From positions 62,001 to 126,000 of the forward strand of contig JAVBKY010000003.1 of NCBI GenBank assembly GCA_031553765.1: 64,000 bases of DNA, read 5' to 3'. Of this stretch, positions 24,809 through 33,535 are shown one piece after another. The translations under genes and the position numbers were made by a program. How positions within the stretch are numbered: the first letter of the stretch is position 1; each line of letters begins with the position of its first letter. Below the pieces are notes generated by a model. That model worked only from the letters and a program-made list of their open reading frames with translations. It was not told where the DNA came from and made no database searches. Origin of the DNA: JAITMY01 sp031553765 (GTDB lineage: Bacteria; Bacteroidota; Bacteroidia; Bacteroidales; UBA932).

Positions 24809-24837
24809 CATAAATTAGAAACTGTAATTTAATATAA

Positions 24838-25698
24838 TTACAAATACTTTTCTATCAAATCTTTTGTTTCCTGAATATGTCCTTTAGAGGAGGCTCCAAA
24901 CAATACTGACTCAATTCTTTTAAATTGACCCAAATACTCTATTGCCTCTTTTGGCCTTAATGCTCCAGCTGCTAACACCTGCATTGCTATAGGTCTAAAT
25001 TCTTTTTCTTCCAAATACTTTTCGTAAAGCGCCCTTCCACCCGACATCCGAAAACCTATTTTATTAATTGAAGAGCAAATTATTGGATTTTTTATCCCCG
25101 CATCATTCAATGTATCCAGCAACTTGGGCATATTCATAGTAATGTAGCCCGGTTCGGCATTGTATTTTTTACGAATATAGGCATCATACGCCGCAAGGAA
25201 GTCGGTCATACCTAGGCCCAATATCATATCGGTAATTACATTTTGAATGAAAATCACCGGTGTTTCAACACCTTTAAACATTTTCATTTCAGCATCTACC
25301 AATATCTCCATCAACTTTGTGAAATCCTTTTGCAAAACAGCCAAGCCTCCTTTTGCAAATGTTCCAAAAATATTCCCCGGAACGTATTGTTGAATAGTTC
25401 CCAGAATGCCCAGTTCAGTAACAGCATTGGCATACTTGTGGGCATAAGGCATACATGGAAAAATTTTAAAACCGGCATACTGTCCCGGATTCTCTCGCAT
25501 GTGCTCACATATATTCGCAATACGATCATGTGTAGTGCACATAAAAGTATTTATACCCACATCTTTTGCGCTATCCAGCACACGTATTATTGAAGAGTCC
25601 TCTCTAAACTGCATAGATTGCTGCCTAGACTTCTCATCGGATAGGTGATTAACTGCAAAAAATTGATTATCACCAAAAAGAACTTTATCCATTTTCAT
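24838..25698 (-). CDS. TIM-barrel-like protein, possibly aldo/keto-reductase related
   Basis: This cytoplasmic protein of 286 residues has alternating strands and helices suggesting a TIM barrel: VLFGDNQFFAVNHLSDE at the N-terminus, DVGINTFMCTTHDR, FKIFPCMPYAHKYANAV, and near the C-terminus MQVLAAGALRPKEAIEYL and VLFGASSKGHIQETKDLI. The C-terminal pattern resembles the cofactor end of aldo/keto reductases, but I do not see the catalytic Asp-Tyr-Lys-His set. It is the last gene of its operon, 23 bases after a Gfo/Idh/MocA dehydrogenase gene, so the two may act on the same sugar. The family call is tentative. Confidence 0.6.
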   Translation of the reverse strand: MKMDKVLFGDNQFFAVNHLSDEKSRQQSMQFREDSSIIRVLDSAKDVGINTFMCTTHDRIANICEHMRENPGQYAGFKIFPCMPYAHKYANAVTELGILGTIQQYVPGNIFGTFAKGGLAVLQKDFTKLMEILVDAEMKMFKGVETPVIFIQNVITDMILGLGMTDFLAAYDAYIRKKYNAEPGYITMNMPKLLDTLNDAGIKNPIICSSINKIGFRMSGGRALYEKYLEEKEFRPIAMQVLAAGALRPKEAIEYLGQFKRIESVLFGASSKGHIQETKDLIEKYL

Positions 25699-25721
25699 AA
25701 CTGTATTCTCCTACTATTTGA

Positions 25722-26738
25722 CTACGCTTTTTTTGAATTCTGAATAATCATATTTGCAACTTTGTCTGTGTACAACCCCTGCTCAAATGTATTAATTAGG
25801 GATGATTTATTATTCTTAATATTTTCTACAAAGTTATCTATCTGGGCACTGTACTCCTCTCCTCTTAAATAGAAATCTACAGGAATTGCGAACTCTGTAA
25901 TATATTTTATAGTCCACCCCTTCTCTAAACCTAATTTAGGATTTGCCTCCTTCAAGTAAATCTTCAGCTCGGTAGCATCGCAAATTATCTTTCCCTTCTC
26001 TCCCTGCAAAGTAATGGAAGTTGACATTTTGCGGTAAGTTTCATCACTCCAGTTTACCAATAAAGTACCGGAAACTCCATTTTCAAGTTCAATTAGGCTA
26101 TACACAGCATCCTCTACGCCAGTAGAATAAAAACTTTTCATTAAGCTGCCCTTTATGGCCGTTGGCCGAGCTACTATTTCTTGAATTAAATTCAAAACGT
26201 GGCAGGCGTAATCAAATAAACAACCACCGCCTTCCTCAGGCTTAGAGCGCCATGTACCACCCTTAGGCTTTGTAACCACAGGACCATACGCCTCTCCTGA
26301 AAAATGGAATAACTTACCTAAAACATCTTGCTGTAAAAGACGTTTCAACTCTCTGAATGTTCCAATGAAATGGTTGTGATAGCCGACTTGATTTACCAAT
26401 CTTTTTTCATTTGCAATGCGAACCAAATCCTCGCCTTCTTCGATTTTAAGTACAAAGGGTTTTTCGCAAAAAACATGTATCCCTTTTTCCAGCGCTGCCT
26501 TGGCCACCGGATAGTGAAACTTGGTGGGAATGGCGACAACAACAAAATCCAAAGCCTCCTCGCTAAACATTTTACTATAGTCCGTATAGGTCCTCACCTT
26601 GGTGTACTTCTTAAATCCATCCAGTATTAAAGTGGATGTATCACATACGGCAACCATTTCCACATCAGGATGGGCCCCCACTATGGCAGCATGAGATAAA
26701 CCCATCTTGCCCAAACCAATAACTGCTCCTTTTAACAT
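25722..26738 (-). CDS. Gfo/Idh/MocA family oxidoreductase
   Basis: This 338-residue NAD(P)-dependent sugar dehydrogenase has the Rossmann start AVIGLGKMGLSHAAIV (5-20), the EKPF motif in HVFCEKPFVLK (Lys-Pro near 94) and a long C-terminal alpha/beta domain with GGGCLFDYACHVLNL (His near 186) where the substrate binds. Such enzymes oxidise or reduce sugar-nucleotides or free sugars in surface-glycan pathways. It overlaps the upstream WecG/TagA gene by seven bases and is followed by the TIM-barrel gene. The sugar is unknown. Confidence 0.9.
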   Translation of the reverse strand: MLKGAVIGLGKMGLSHAAIVGAHPDVEMVAVCDTSTLILDGFKKYTKVRTYTDYSKMFSEEALDFVVVAIPTKFHYPVAKAALEKGIHVFCEKPFVLKIEEGEDLVRIANEKRLVNQVGYHNHFIGTFRELKRLLQQDVLGKLFHFSGEAYGPVVTKPKGGTWRSKPEEGGGCLFDYACHVLNLIQEIVARPTAIKGSLMKSFYSTGVEDAVYSLIELENGVSGTLLVNWSDETYRKMSTSITLQGEKGKIICDATELKIYLKEANPKLGLEKGWTIKYITEFAIPVDFYLRGEEYSAQIDNFVENIKNNKSSLINTFEQGLYTDKVANMIIQNSKKA

Positions 26739-27466
26739 ATTCTTTTTATTTTAGTTATATCTAATAACAAATCTCTAAAGAAAATCATTTGATTTCCAAT
26801 ATTACGTCTAAAGATCTCTCTCCTATAAAAAATACGGATTAGCCATTCCATTCCCATTCTCTGCCAAAAAACATTGGGGCGCTTAGAATTTCCCGCGTAC
26901 CAATCAAACACATTACCAATGGAGCATACAATATTCACATTTAAAAAAGGAGTGTTTGTTACAGCCCATACCTCTTGCTTCGGTGCCGTCATACCGACAA
27001 ATACCACATTAGGCTGAAAATCATTTATTGCCTGAATCATTTTTTGATTATCTTCCTCCGAGAAAACCGACTTAAATGGTGGTGAGTAGACTCCAACCTC
27101 GACATTAGGAAATTCGCTATTAAAGCGTTTCTTCATTCTCTCCAGAGTTTCTTTTGTTGAACCAAGAAAAAACACCCTACCCTTTCTCTCATTTAGTTGG
27201 GATGAATAGTGCATAAAGGCATCCCAGCCGGCAATCCGGTTTATTTTAACCCCCTGCTTAAATAAGGCTACCAAACCAAAATACAACCCATCAAGAATAA
27301 GAATATCACTTTTCTGTAAAGCGTCTTTAACCTGAGGAGTCTTGGTCGCTAAACCATAGGAATTTGGACTAATGGTGTTAATTACAAAATGTTTTTGATT
27401 TTTAAAATCTATTTCTTCCAAACTTCCTTGAAACACTGGGTAATTCCACAAATTTATAGTTGACAT
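26732..27466 (-). CDS. WecG/TagA/CpsF family glycosyltransferase
   Basis: GT26-type enzymes add a sugar such as N-acetylmannosamine or its acid to the lipid-linked first sugar. The 244 residues show the family's marks: GWDAFMHYSSQLNERKGRVF, VGVYSPPF, VVFVGMTAPKQEVWA, IVCSIGNVFDWYAGN and a basic C-terminal tail RIFYRREIFRRN that helps membrane contact. It would act on the inner face of the inner membrane, early in repeat-unit assembly. The gene overlaps the Gfo/Idh gene, so their products probably work close together. Confidence 0.92.
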   Translation of the reverse strand: MSTINLWNYPVFQGSLEEIDFKNQKHFVINTISPNSYGLATKTPQVKDALQKSDILILDGLYFGLVALFKQGVKINRIAGWDAFMHYSSQLNERKGRVFFLGSTKETLERMKKRFNSEFPNVEVGVYSPPFKSVFSEEDNQKMIQAINDFQPNVVFVGMTAPKQEVWAVTNTPFLNVNIVCSIGNVFDWYAGNSKRPNVFWQRMGMEWLIRIFYRREIFRRNIGNQMIFFRDLLLDITKIKRIC

Positions 27467-27530
27467 ATATATATACAGATGATAATGATGATTTTCTACT
27501 TTGTTTTATAAATTTCACACGATTGTATTT

Positions 27531-28535
27531 TCATTTTTGATGATTCCAGTATTCAAAATATTGTTTGCCCTCACCTCTTAACCAACCAATGGTTTCCTTC
27601 ACGTTATTTTTCAAATCAGCATTATATAAACCGAACTCCCTTATTGTTATGTTTGTTGGCGCATAATAATCTTCAACCATGTTTTTGAACCTCGTATTGT
27701 ATAAAGGAAAAGGAATACCTATTTTTCGTAATATAGTTCCCATGAATGCAGGAATAGCAAAAACAAAAATTGGTATTCTTCTAATAGTTTTATTTCGCAT
27801 TGCCAAAGATAACTCATTTAGCCACTCATATGAATCAATTGGTAAATCCCCCAAATAGAATGTCTGCTTATTTACTTTCTCCACGGGGGCAGTAATTATT
27901 TCATTTATTTGATGAGTAACATTCTTTACATATGCGTAAGTTCTAATTACCTCACTCTTACCCGGATGAGAGTAAAATCCCTTACTAATCATTTTCCATA
28001 ATTCATTCGGATACCGCATATGCCAAGGCCCCCAAACATTAGTAGGCCTTACTATTGTCCAACAACAACTCAAATTTGCACTTCTTGTAAGCTGCTCCGT
28101 TATAACTTTACTCTCGCCATAAGTTGTATGCGAAAGGAAATCATCATCATTAGGAGCAAAAGGCAGCTTGCGCGACTTATAAACATATTGAGTTGAGGTA
28201 ACGATAACTCTTTCGATAAAGTTAAACTCTTTGATGCAATTTATCAGATTCCTTGTTCCTTCTGTATTATCTACATAATCCTCTATGATATTGCTGTCGC
28301 AATCTGTTCGCGCTGCCAAATGAATAACAATATTCGGTTTAAAGTTGTCAATGGCTTGTCTTAAGGTGGAAATATCTAGCAAATCTCCTTTTAACCAATA
28401 TTTTTTTTGACTTATCTTGTTTGGTTCCGACTTATCAAAATTTATAAAATCACACTCCTTCGCCTCAAAAAGTTCTATCAAATTTGCACCAATAAAACCA
28501 GATGCGCCCGTAATTAATATTTTGTTGTTTTTCAT
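27531..28535 (-). CDS. NAD-dependent epimerase/dehydratase (extended SDR)
   Basis: The 334-residue sugar-nucleotide enzyme starts with the Rossmann motif ILITGASGFIGANLIELF (6-23). The active site is formed by STQYVYKS and YGESK (Tyr and Lys of YxxxK). RPTNVWGPWH is the sugar-nucleotide loop. The C-terminal part (about 240-300) has a hydrophobic stretch IPIFVFAIPAFMGTIL that is unusual for soluble family members and may bring the protein to the membrane. The reaction cannot be named from sequence; reduction or epimerisation of a keto sugar is likely. The DNA is AT-rich, like its neighbours. Confidence 0.85.
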   Translation of the reverse strand: MKNNKILITGASGFIGANLIELFEAKECDFINFDKSEPNKISQKKYWLKGDLLDISTLRQAIDNFKPNIVIHLAARTDCDSNIIEDYVDNTEGTRNLINCIKEFNFIERVIVTSTQYVYKSRKLPFAPNDDDFLSHTTYGESKVITEQLTRSANLSCCWTIVRPTNVWGPWHMRYPNELWKMISKGFYSHPGKSEVIRTYAYVKNVTHQINEIITAPVEKVNKQTFYLGDLPIDSYEWLNELSLAMRNKTIRRIPIFVFAIPAFMGTILRKIGIPFPLYNTRFKNMVEDYYAPTNITIREFGLYNADLKNNVKETIGWLRGEGKQYFEYWNHQK

Positions 28536-28600
28536 ATTCTAAAAAAAATTCTATACTTGAGTAAATTCTATGACTGTTTAACAATAGTCTTTTTAGCGTG

Positions 28601-29776
28601 TTAATTATTAGTCAAGGGATTCATATAGTTGACAATCTCCATTATTTTTTCACAATATTTTTCTATCGTAAAATAGGTTTTATACCGTTCAATATTTTTC
28701 TGAGACATTGTATGATAAATTATTTTATTCCCCATCAGGTGTTTAATACTCATCGCAATTTGTAATGGGGACTTTTTTTCAACAAAAATTCCCGTTTCCT
28801 CCGTAACCATCTCCGGTATCATTCTATACTTCGTAACAATTGGAATCGCTCCATAAGCCATAGCCTCTAAAACCGAAACCGGTTGACCTTCAAACTTAAA
28901 ATAACTTGGCAACAAAAAAACATTTGCATTAAGAAACGCTTGCGCTTTTTGCTCTCCCATTAGTCCTTTATAATATGTTACTACATTGTTAAGTTGCTTC
29001 TTGTCTATAAAACTATTAAACTCCTTCTCCGCCTCCTGTATATTTGAATACCTTTCATCGTCAACGGAGGGTTTGAAAATACCTGAAAAAATGCAAGACA
29101 CATTCAGATTAAACTTGTTTCTCAAAATATCAACTGCCTCTAACACATCCCAATATCCCTTACTTTCAATCATATAACTCAAAAAAATAAGGTTAAAGGG
29201 TCTGCTATCATCATATTGCTTCCCTTCAACTACAGAAACAATATTTCTTTCCGGTAATCCATTGGTAACAGCAATAACTTTTCTCTCAAAATCATCAATT
29301 ATTTCAAACTGCCTTTTGGTAAATTCGCCCTCAACAATAATATAATCTGCCTGATTAAAAGTCATTCTTACCATTTTTTTAAATAGGGGTGACAAACTTT
29401 CATAGAAAATCTGAAAATTGGACCCAAACTGCTGCAAAAGTATTTTATACCGCAACAATTTTGCGAGATTAATAAAAATAAAATCTCTTAAAAACCCCCC
29501 TTTTGTTTGAGCTGTGGTTATATAGAGTATCCCCTTTCTCTGTTTTATAAATTTAGGAATTGACCGAAAGATAATAGATAGATATTCCCAAATCCGTTTG
29601 AAGTAGATTTTCCCTACTTGAATATCCTGATGTTTCGAGGTAAGATTTACCACAAGAACATTTTCATCCTGCTCTACCAAGTAATCAAGTAGTGCATCAA
29701 ACATCATTGATTGCCCCGAAAAAATATTTTTCTTTTGGTCTGTCTGCTGCCCTATCGCTAATATCTTCTTTCTCAT
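28601..29776 (-). CDS. Glycosyltransferase family 4 protein
   Basis: This retaining GT-B glycosyltransferase has about 391 residues. The C-terminal donor-binding half contains FNLIFLSYMIESKGYWDVLEA, FLLPSYFKFEGQPVSVLEAM (the E-x7-E region) and AIPIVTKYRMIPEMV; the N-terminal acceptor domain has ILYITTAQTKGG. I start it at ATG 29776 (MRKKILAIGQQTD), which leaves a ten-base gap; the longer frame from 29830 would overlap the upstream gene by 44 bases. It would add one sugar to the lipid-linked unit on the cytoplasmic side. Donor and acceptor are unknown. Confidence 0.88.
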   Translation of the reverse strand: MRKKILAIGQQTDQKKNIFSGQSMMFDALLDYLVEQDENVLVVNLTSKHQDIQVGKIYFKRIWEYLSIIFRSIPKFIKQRKGILYITTAQTKGGFLRDFIFINLAKLLRYKILLQQFGSNFQIFYESLSPLFKKMVRMTFNQADYIIVEGEFTKRQFEIIDDFERKVIAVTNGLPERNIVSVVEGKQYDDSRPFNLIFLSYMIESKGYWDVLEAVDILRNKFNLNVSCIFSGIFKPSVDDERYSNIQEAEKEFNSFIDKKQLNNVVTYYKGLMGEQKAQAFLNANVFLLPSYFKFEGQPVSVLEAMAYGAIPIVTKYRMIPEMVTEETGIFVEKKSPLQIAMSIKHLMGNKIIYHTMSQKNIERYKTYFTIEKYCEKIMEIVNYMNPLTNN

Positions 29777-29786
29777 TTTGATAAAA

Positions 29787-30728
29787 CTATAACTCATCTT
29801 TAACCCAATTCCAAACATCATCAATTCCACTAGTTAAACTAACTGCTGGAGACCATTTTAAAATCTCTTGTGCTTTTGCTATCGACAATACATTGTATTG
29901 ACAATCAAAACTACGAGCAGGTTTTCTAACTATATTTAATTCCTGTTTCGTGGTTGCTTTTACTGCTTCTAAAATATCACTTATGGACTCAGGAACACCT
30001 GAAGCTATATTTAATGTTATGCTCTCACTACTTGTCAAAACAAAACTTTTAATAACGGCATCCGTCAAATCGCGAACATGGATATAGTCACGCACAATAG
30101 AGCCATCGCCAAAAACAGTTATCGGCTCATTCATTATTACTGATTTCAGAACATGCCCAATTAACCCTTGTGGTTTTTTCAGGTTTTGATACCTGCCATA
30201 CACATTTGAGGGCCTCAAAACAACCAATTTCTCAGGATTTGCGGAGAAAAGGAAATTCAAATATTCTTCCGCAACCAACTTAGTTAAACCATAACTTGAA
30301 ATCGGTTTTTTCTCATAATTCTCATCTATGGGAGCACTCACAGTCGGATTTCCATATATTGTACCTCCGGAAGAAAGATATACAAATTTTCGAATGTTTC
30401 CGCGTTCTAAAATTTGCTGAACAAAGCGAATTAGGGGTGGGATGTTTGACTGTAAGTCGAACTCTAAGTTATACATACTTGTGGCAGGGACAGTGGTATG
30501 AATCAGCCAAACCACAAAATCAACATCATTTACCTGATCAATTAGATATTGGGTGTTGTTAATATCGCTTTCAATATATTTTATGCCATCTCCGTTTTTC
30601 AACGACATTTGCAATGGCTTTGTATCAATATCAAACACGACCACATCATAATTGTGCTTCTTCAAATCCATTACCAGATTCTTTCCAATAAAACCATTAC
30701 CTCCAATTACCAAACACTTTTTCACCAT
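29787..30728 (-). CDS. NAD-dependent epimerase, UDP-glucose 4-epimerase-like
   Basis: The 313-residue extended SDR starts with CLVIGGNGFIGKNLVMDL and has D-rich cofactor loops (VVVFDID). The active site is YLSSGGTIYG and SSYGLTKLVAEEYL (YxxxK). RPSNVYGRYQ and VFGDGSIVRDYIHVRDLTDA are the substrate loops typical of UDP-hexose 4-epimerases. It probably interconverts UDP-glucose and UDP-galactose or their N-acetyl or uronic forms. It is tightly packed between a GT4 and a GT2 gene. Confidence 0.87.
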   Translation of the reverse strand: MVKKCLVIGGNGFIGKNLVMDLKKHNYDVVVFDIDTKPLQMSLKNGDGIKYIESDINNTQYLIDQVNDVDFVVWLIHTTVPATSMYNLEFDLQSNIPPLIRFVQQILERGNIRKFVYLSSGGTIYGNPTVSAPIDENYEKKPISSYGLTKLVAEEYLNFLFSANPEKLVVLRPSNVYGRYQNLKKPQGLIGHVLKSVIMNEPITVFGDGSIVRDYIHVRDLTDAVIKSFVLTSSESITLNIASGVPESISDILEAVKATTKQELNIVRKPARSFDCQYNVLSIAKAQEILKWSPAVSLTSGIDDVWNWVKDEL

Positions 30729-30794
30729 GATTACGTAGAAATTTTATATGTTTTATCGGTTTCTTTACAAGCATCGGATTGCTCACAATATCTT

Positions 30795-31622
30795 TTATAA
30801 ATTTCTATTTTTTATTTTTGAAATTTCTACTCCTTTGTTTTTTATTGAAAACACTAACCTTCTCAAATAATAGCCCCTCACAAATTTGCAAACAACATAA
30901 AGAAAATAATTAAATGAGAATCTGTCTTTAATGTAACTCCCTTCGTACTTTTTCTCAATTTTCTCATAATCATCAGCCCAAATATTACCACCCATTGCCG
31001 TTTTTGTATTTTCATATATTCTTATTGCACCAAACGTTTTATCAACTTGACGAATTACAACATTATTTTCGTATGCTCTTATTAGAAATTCCAGATCCAT
31101 ACAAGCATGATAATCAGCACTCAGATAACCTACATCTTGCATTATTGGAAGCCTCCAAAACATTGATTGTTGTAATATATTATAACATCCGCGTTGTGCA
31201 AACCATTTAGAAAAAATACCATAATTAATTTTTAGGCATTTATCATTTTTATCAATTTCAATAACAGTACCATTAAGAAGTCCCACATTTTGATTATTCC
31301 TAAAATAACTACCAATATAGTTCAAAGCACCTGGCAATAGCACATCATCACTATTTATCCAGCCAACAATATCACCTGTAGCAATTCTTAATCCCTTATT
31401 TATAGCATCACTTTGCCCACTATCTTTTTCACTGATCCAATAAGTAACTCTATTTTCATACTTTCTTATTATCTCTACAGTATTATCTGTTGAACCTCCA
31501 TCAATGATAATATACTCCAAGTTAGGATACCCCTGGTTAATGATAGAAAGGATGGTTCTTTCTATAAACTGTCCTTGGTTATACGAAGGCGTAATAATGG
31601 TTATTTTCGGCAAGTTTATCAT
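30795..31622 (-). CDS. Glycosyltransferase family 2 protein
   Basis: This inverting GT-A glycosyltransferase of 275 residues opens with ITIITPSYNQGQFIERTILS and has the nucleotide-binding DGGSTDNTVEII and KGLRIATGDIVGWINSDDV (the DxD-type SDD). A conserved MDLEFLIRAYE lies near residue 170. The C-terminal helices with positive charge (KFVRGYYLRRLVFSIKNK) may touch the membrane. It is one of several sugar-adding enzymes of this AT-rich block; its linkage is unknown. Confidence 0.9.
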   Translation of the reverse strand: MINLPKITIITPSYNQGQFIERTILSIINQGYPNLEYIIIDGGSTDNTVEIIRKYENRVTYWISEKDSGQSDAINKGLRIATGDIVGWINSDDVLLPGALNYIGSYFRNNQNVGLLNGTVIEIDKNDKCLKINYGIFSKWFAQRGCYNILQQSMFWRLPIMQDVGYLSADYHACMDLEFLIRAYENNVVIRQVDKTFGAIRIYENTKTAMGGNIWADDYEKIEKKYEGSYIKDRFSFNYFLYVVCKFVRGYYLRRLVFSIKNKGVEISKIKNRNL

Positions 31623-31667
31623 AGACTGCTGATTATTAATTTATAGCAAGTAATATTAGGGCGTTCT

Positions 31668-32324
31668 TTAGAAATTGGCTTTAAATAAAACAGATTCCTC
31701 ATTAGTGTTATTTATTTTTTTTATAAAACACGCGGGATTCCCTCCCCAAATTTCATTTTCTGGAACTGATTTTACCACCACAGAGCCGGCAGCAATAATT
31801 GAGTTCCTTCCTATTGAAACCCCTTTTGTAATTATAGATGCTGTCCCGATAAAAACATTATCCGCTATCGATACTGGTTTTGTATATGTGTTCATAAAAT
31901 CTCTCTCTGTGTTCCTAATACGAGCATCGGTAGAATGAAAATTTGTATCAAAAATAACAACTCCGCCGCCCAATAGAACATTATTACCAATACATATCCT
32001 CTCATGACAAACAATTGTACATGATGACATTCCCACTTTATTTCCTATACGCAATTCTCCTTTTTTACCTACCAATATTTTTGATGGGCGATTCTCTCCT
32101 GTGTCAGTATATCGAGCGTATCCTCTAATTGTGAAATTGTTACCAATGAAACATCTCCCACCTAACGACACATTAACAACAGGAAAACCAAAAGCCTTGA
32201 CTTTTTCATATTGTACATTATTAAAATACAGCACCATTTTAGTGTGTATGGTGCTAACCTCAACGGAGAGGTAAAAAGTAAGTTCTTTTAAAACTTTATA
32301 AACGATAACTAGCAGATATCTCAT
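31668..32324 (-). CDS. Left-handed beta-helix acyltransferase
   Basis: The C-terminal two thirds show hexapeptide repeats ([LIV]-G-x4), for example GGRCFIGNNFTIRG, ICIGNNVLLGGGVVIFDTNF and DNVFIGTASIITKGVSIGRN, ending in IIAAGSVVVKSVP and WGGNPA, the family's closing motif. Such trimers O-acetylate or N-acetylate sugars with acetyl-CoA. I prefer ATG 32324 (MRYLLVIVYKV) as start; ATG 32345 is also possible. With the preferred start it has about 218 residues. It probably decorates the repeat unit. Confidence 0.85.
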   Translation of the reverse strand: MRYLLVIVYKVLKELTFYLSVEVSTIHTKMVLYFNNVQYEKVKAFGFPVVNVSLGGRCFIGNNFTIRGYARYTDTGENRPSKILVGKKGELRIGNKVGMSSCTIVCHERICIGNNVLLGGGVVIFDTNFHSTDARIRNTERDFMNTYTKPVSIADNVFIGTASIITKGVSIGRNSIIAAGSVVVKSVPENEIWGGNPACFIKKINNTNEESVLFKANF

Positions 32325-32386
32325 TTCAACACTACAATAAAACACTCAAACAGCCATATTAAATACGAGAATTACACATGACTATT

Positions 32387-33481
32387 TTACAACTCTTTTT
32401 TTAACGCATCTAAATAGCCATGGCCGAATTTTAGATCTGGCTCAACATAATTTCCTTCAGCCCATTCATTCCACGATCTCAAGAATATTATTTTGCGTGA
32501 ATCTTTCTTCTTTGCAACAACATTGACAACTTTTTTTACCAGTCGTTTAAATAATTCAGGCGTACTATTTGTAAGAATTATGCCTCTATTACCCGATCGG
32601 GGAGAATGATCAAAATTTGGCACTATAGATGGAAAAACATTATTTCGCGAATCTAAATTTTCATCAACAGAGTAATTGATGAATTTTTCGTATGAGATTT
32701 TACCCGGAGTAATATTTAATATTTTGGAAAGTTCCCACATTATTTTATTCCTTTTTTTTCCTTTTATTTTTATTGTTGCATCATAAAAAACATCCCTATA
32801 GACTGCATCAAAACCCGCATTCAACAATCCCTCATGGTCCTTATTTTTATGGGCACATCCTACAAAGAAAACACCCTCCAAAGCATTTTCTCGCGCCCAT
32901 AAATTCCATAAATTCATAAAATTTTTAATATCAGGGCAGTCTAGTGGCGCAAAAACCAAAAAAAGAGGTTTATTCTCAACCATTATGTAACGTTTATCCT
33001 TGAATGCAGGTAAAACTGTTTCAAAATGTTTTCTATAATCTTCTTCCCCCGGATAGGTCTGTTCTATTAATAATTTATCTTTACCCTTTGTACCACCTGC
33101 ATTCCAGTTTTTCGCATACCACGAATGATTTGCCCATCCAAGACAAAATGGAAAATCCGGCTTACCGCTACTTAGCACCTCTTTAAAAGGTCTTTCTAGT
33201 AATGTTTTGTTATTTCCAAACCAATAGTGCCAATACATGAAACCCTCCACTCCTGCCTCTTTGGCCATTGCAGCTTGCGCCTCCCTTATTTCAGGCATTC
33301 GCAAATCATAGTAGCCCAAATCAGCCGGCACTTTTGGTTGATAATGCCCTTTAAATAGTGGCTTAGCTTTTCCAACATTAGTCCACTCGGTGAATCCCTT
33401 TCCCCACCATTCATTATTTTCAGGTATAGGGTGATATTGGGGAAGATAGAATGCTATAACTCGAGCTTTTTTCATTTGCAT
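32387..33481 (-). CDS. WbsX-family protein (GH99-like fold)
   Basis: The 364 residues match the WbsX (glycosyltransferase WbsX-like) family of polysaccharide loci: RVIAFYLPQYHPIPENNEWW, GKGFTEWTNVGKAKPLFKGH, FMYWHYWFGNNKTLLERP and near the end FLRSWNEWAEGNYVEPD. The fold is TIM-barrel-like and related to GH99 endo-mannanases, so although often labelled a glycosyltransferase it may cut or transfer glycans. Glutamates in FTEW and NEWAEG are candidate catalytic residues. No signal peptide is present, so it acts in the cytoplasm. Confidence 0.88.
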   Translation of the reverse strand: MQMKKARVIAFYLPQYHPIPENNEWWGKGFTEWTNVGKAKPLFKGHYQPKVPADLGYYDLRMPEIREAQAAMAKEAGVEGFMYWHYWFGNNKTLLERPFKEVLSSGKPDFPFCLGWANHSWYAKNWNAGGTKGKDKLLIEQTYPGEEDYRKHFETVLPAFKDKRYIMVENKPLFLVFAPLDCPDIKNFMNLWNLWARENALEGVFFVGCAHKNKDHEGLLNAGFDAVYRDVFYDATIKIKGKKRNKIMWELSKILNITPGKISYEKFINYSVDENLDSRNNVFPSIVPNFDHSPRSGNRGIILTNSTPELFKRLVKKVVNVVAKKKDSRKIIFLRSWNEWAEGNYVEPDLKFGHGYLDALKKEL

Positions 33482-33535
33482 TATGATTTATTGAAAAATA
33501 TTAAGTACCTATTTTTGTTAAAAATTACAATTTGC

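Larger units (their letters stand above)
24463..24837. other. Intergenic control region of the polysaccharide locus
   Basis: This 375-base gap holds, from high to low coordinate: the terminator of the upstream operon, an AT-rich stretch with the palindrome CGTAAATTTACG, a minus-strand -7 box, a leader of about 140 bases with a large hairpin, and a second palindrome GTAAATTTAC (24481-24490) just before the WcaJ-type gene. No gene is seen. Confidence 0.6.

Noticed and set aside
24463..24837. A CRISPR leader or array suspected from repeated AT-rich palindromes
   Set aside because: The repeats are few, unequally spaced and lack constant spacers; no cas genes are near.
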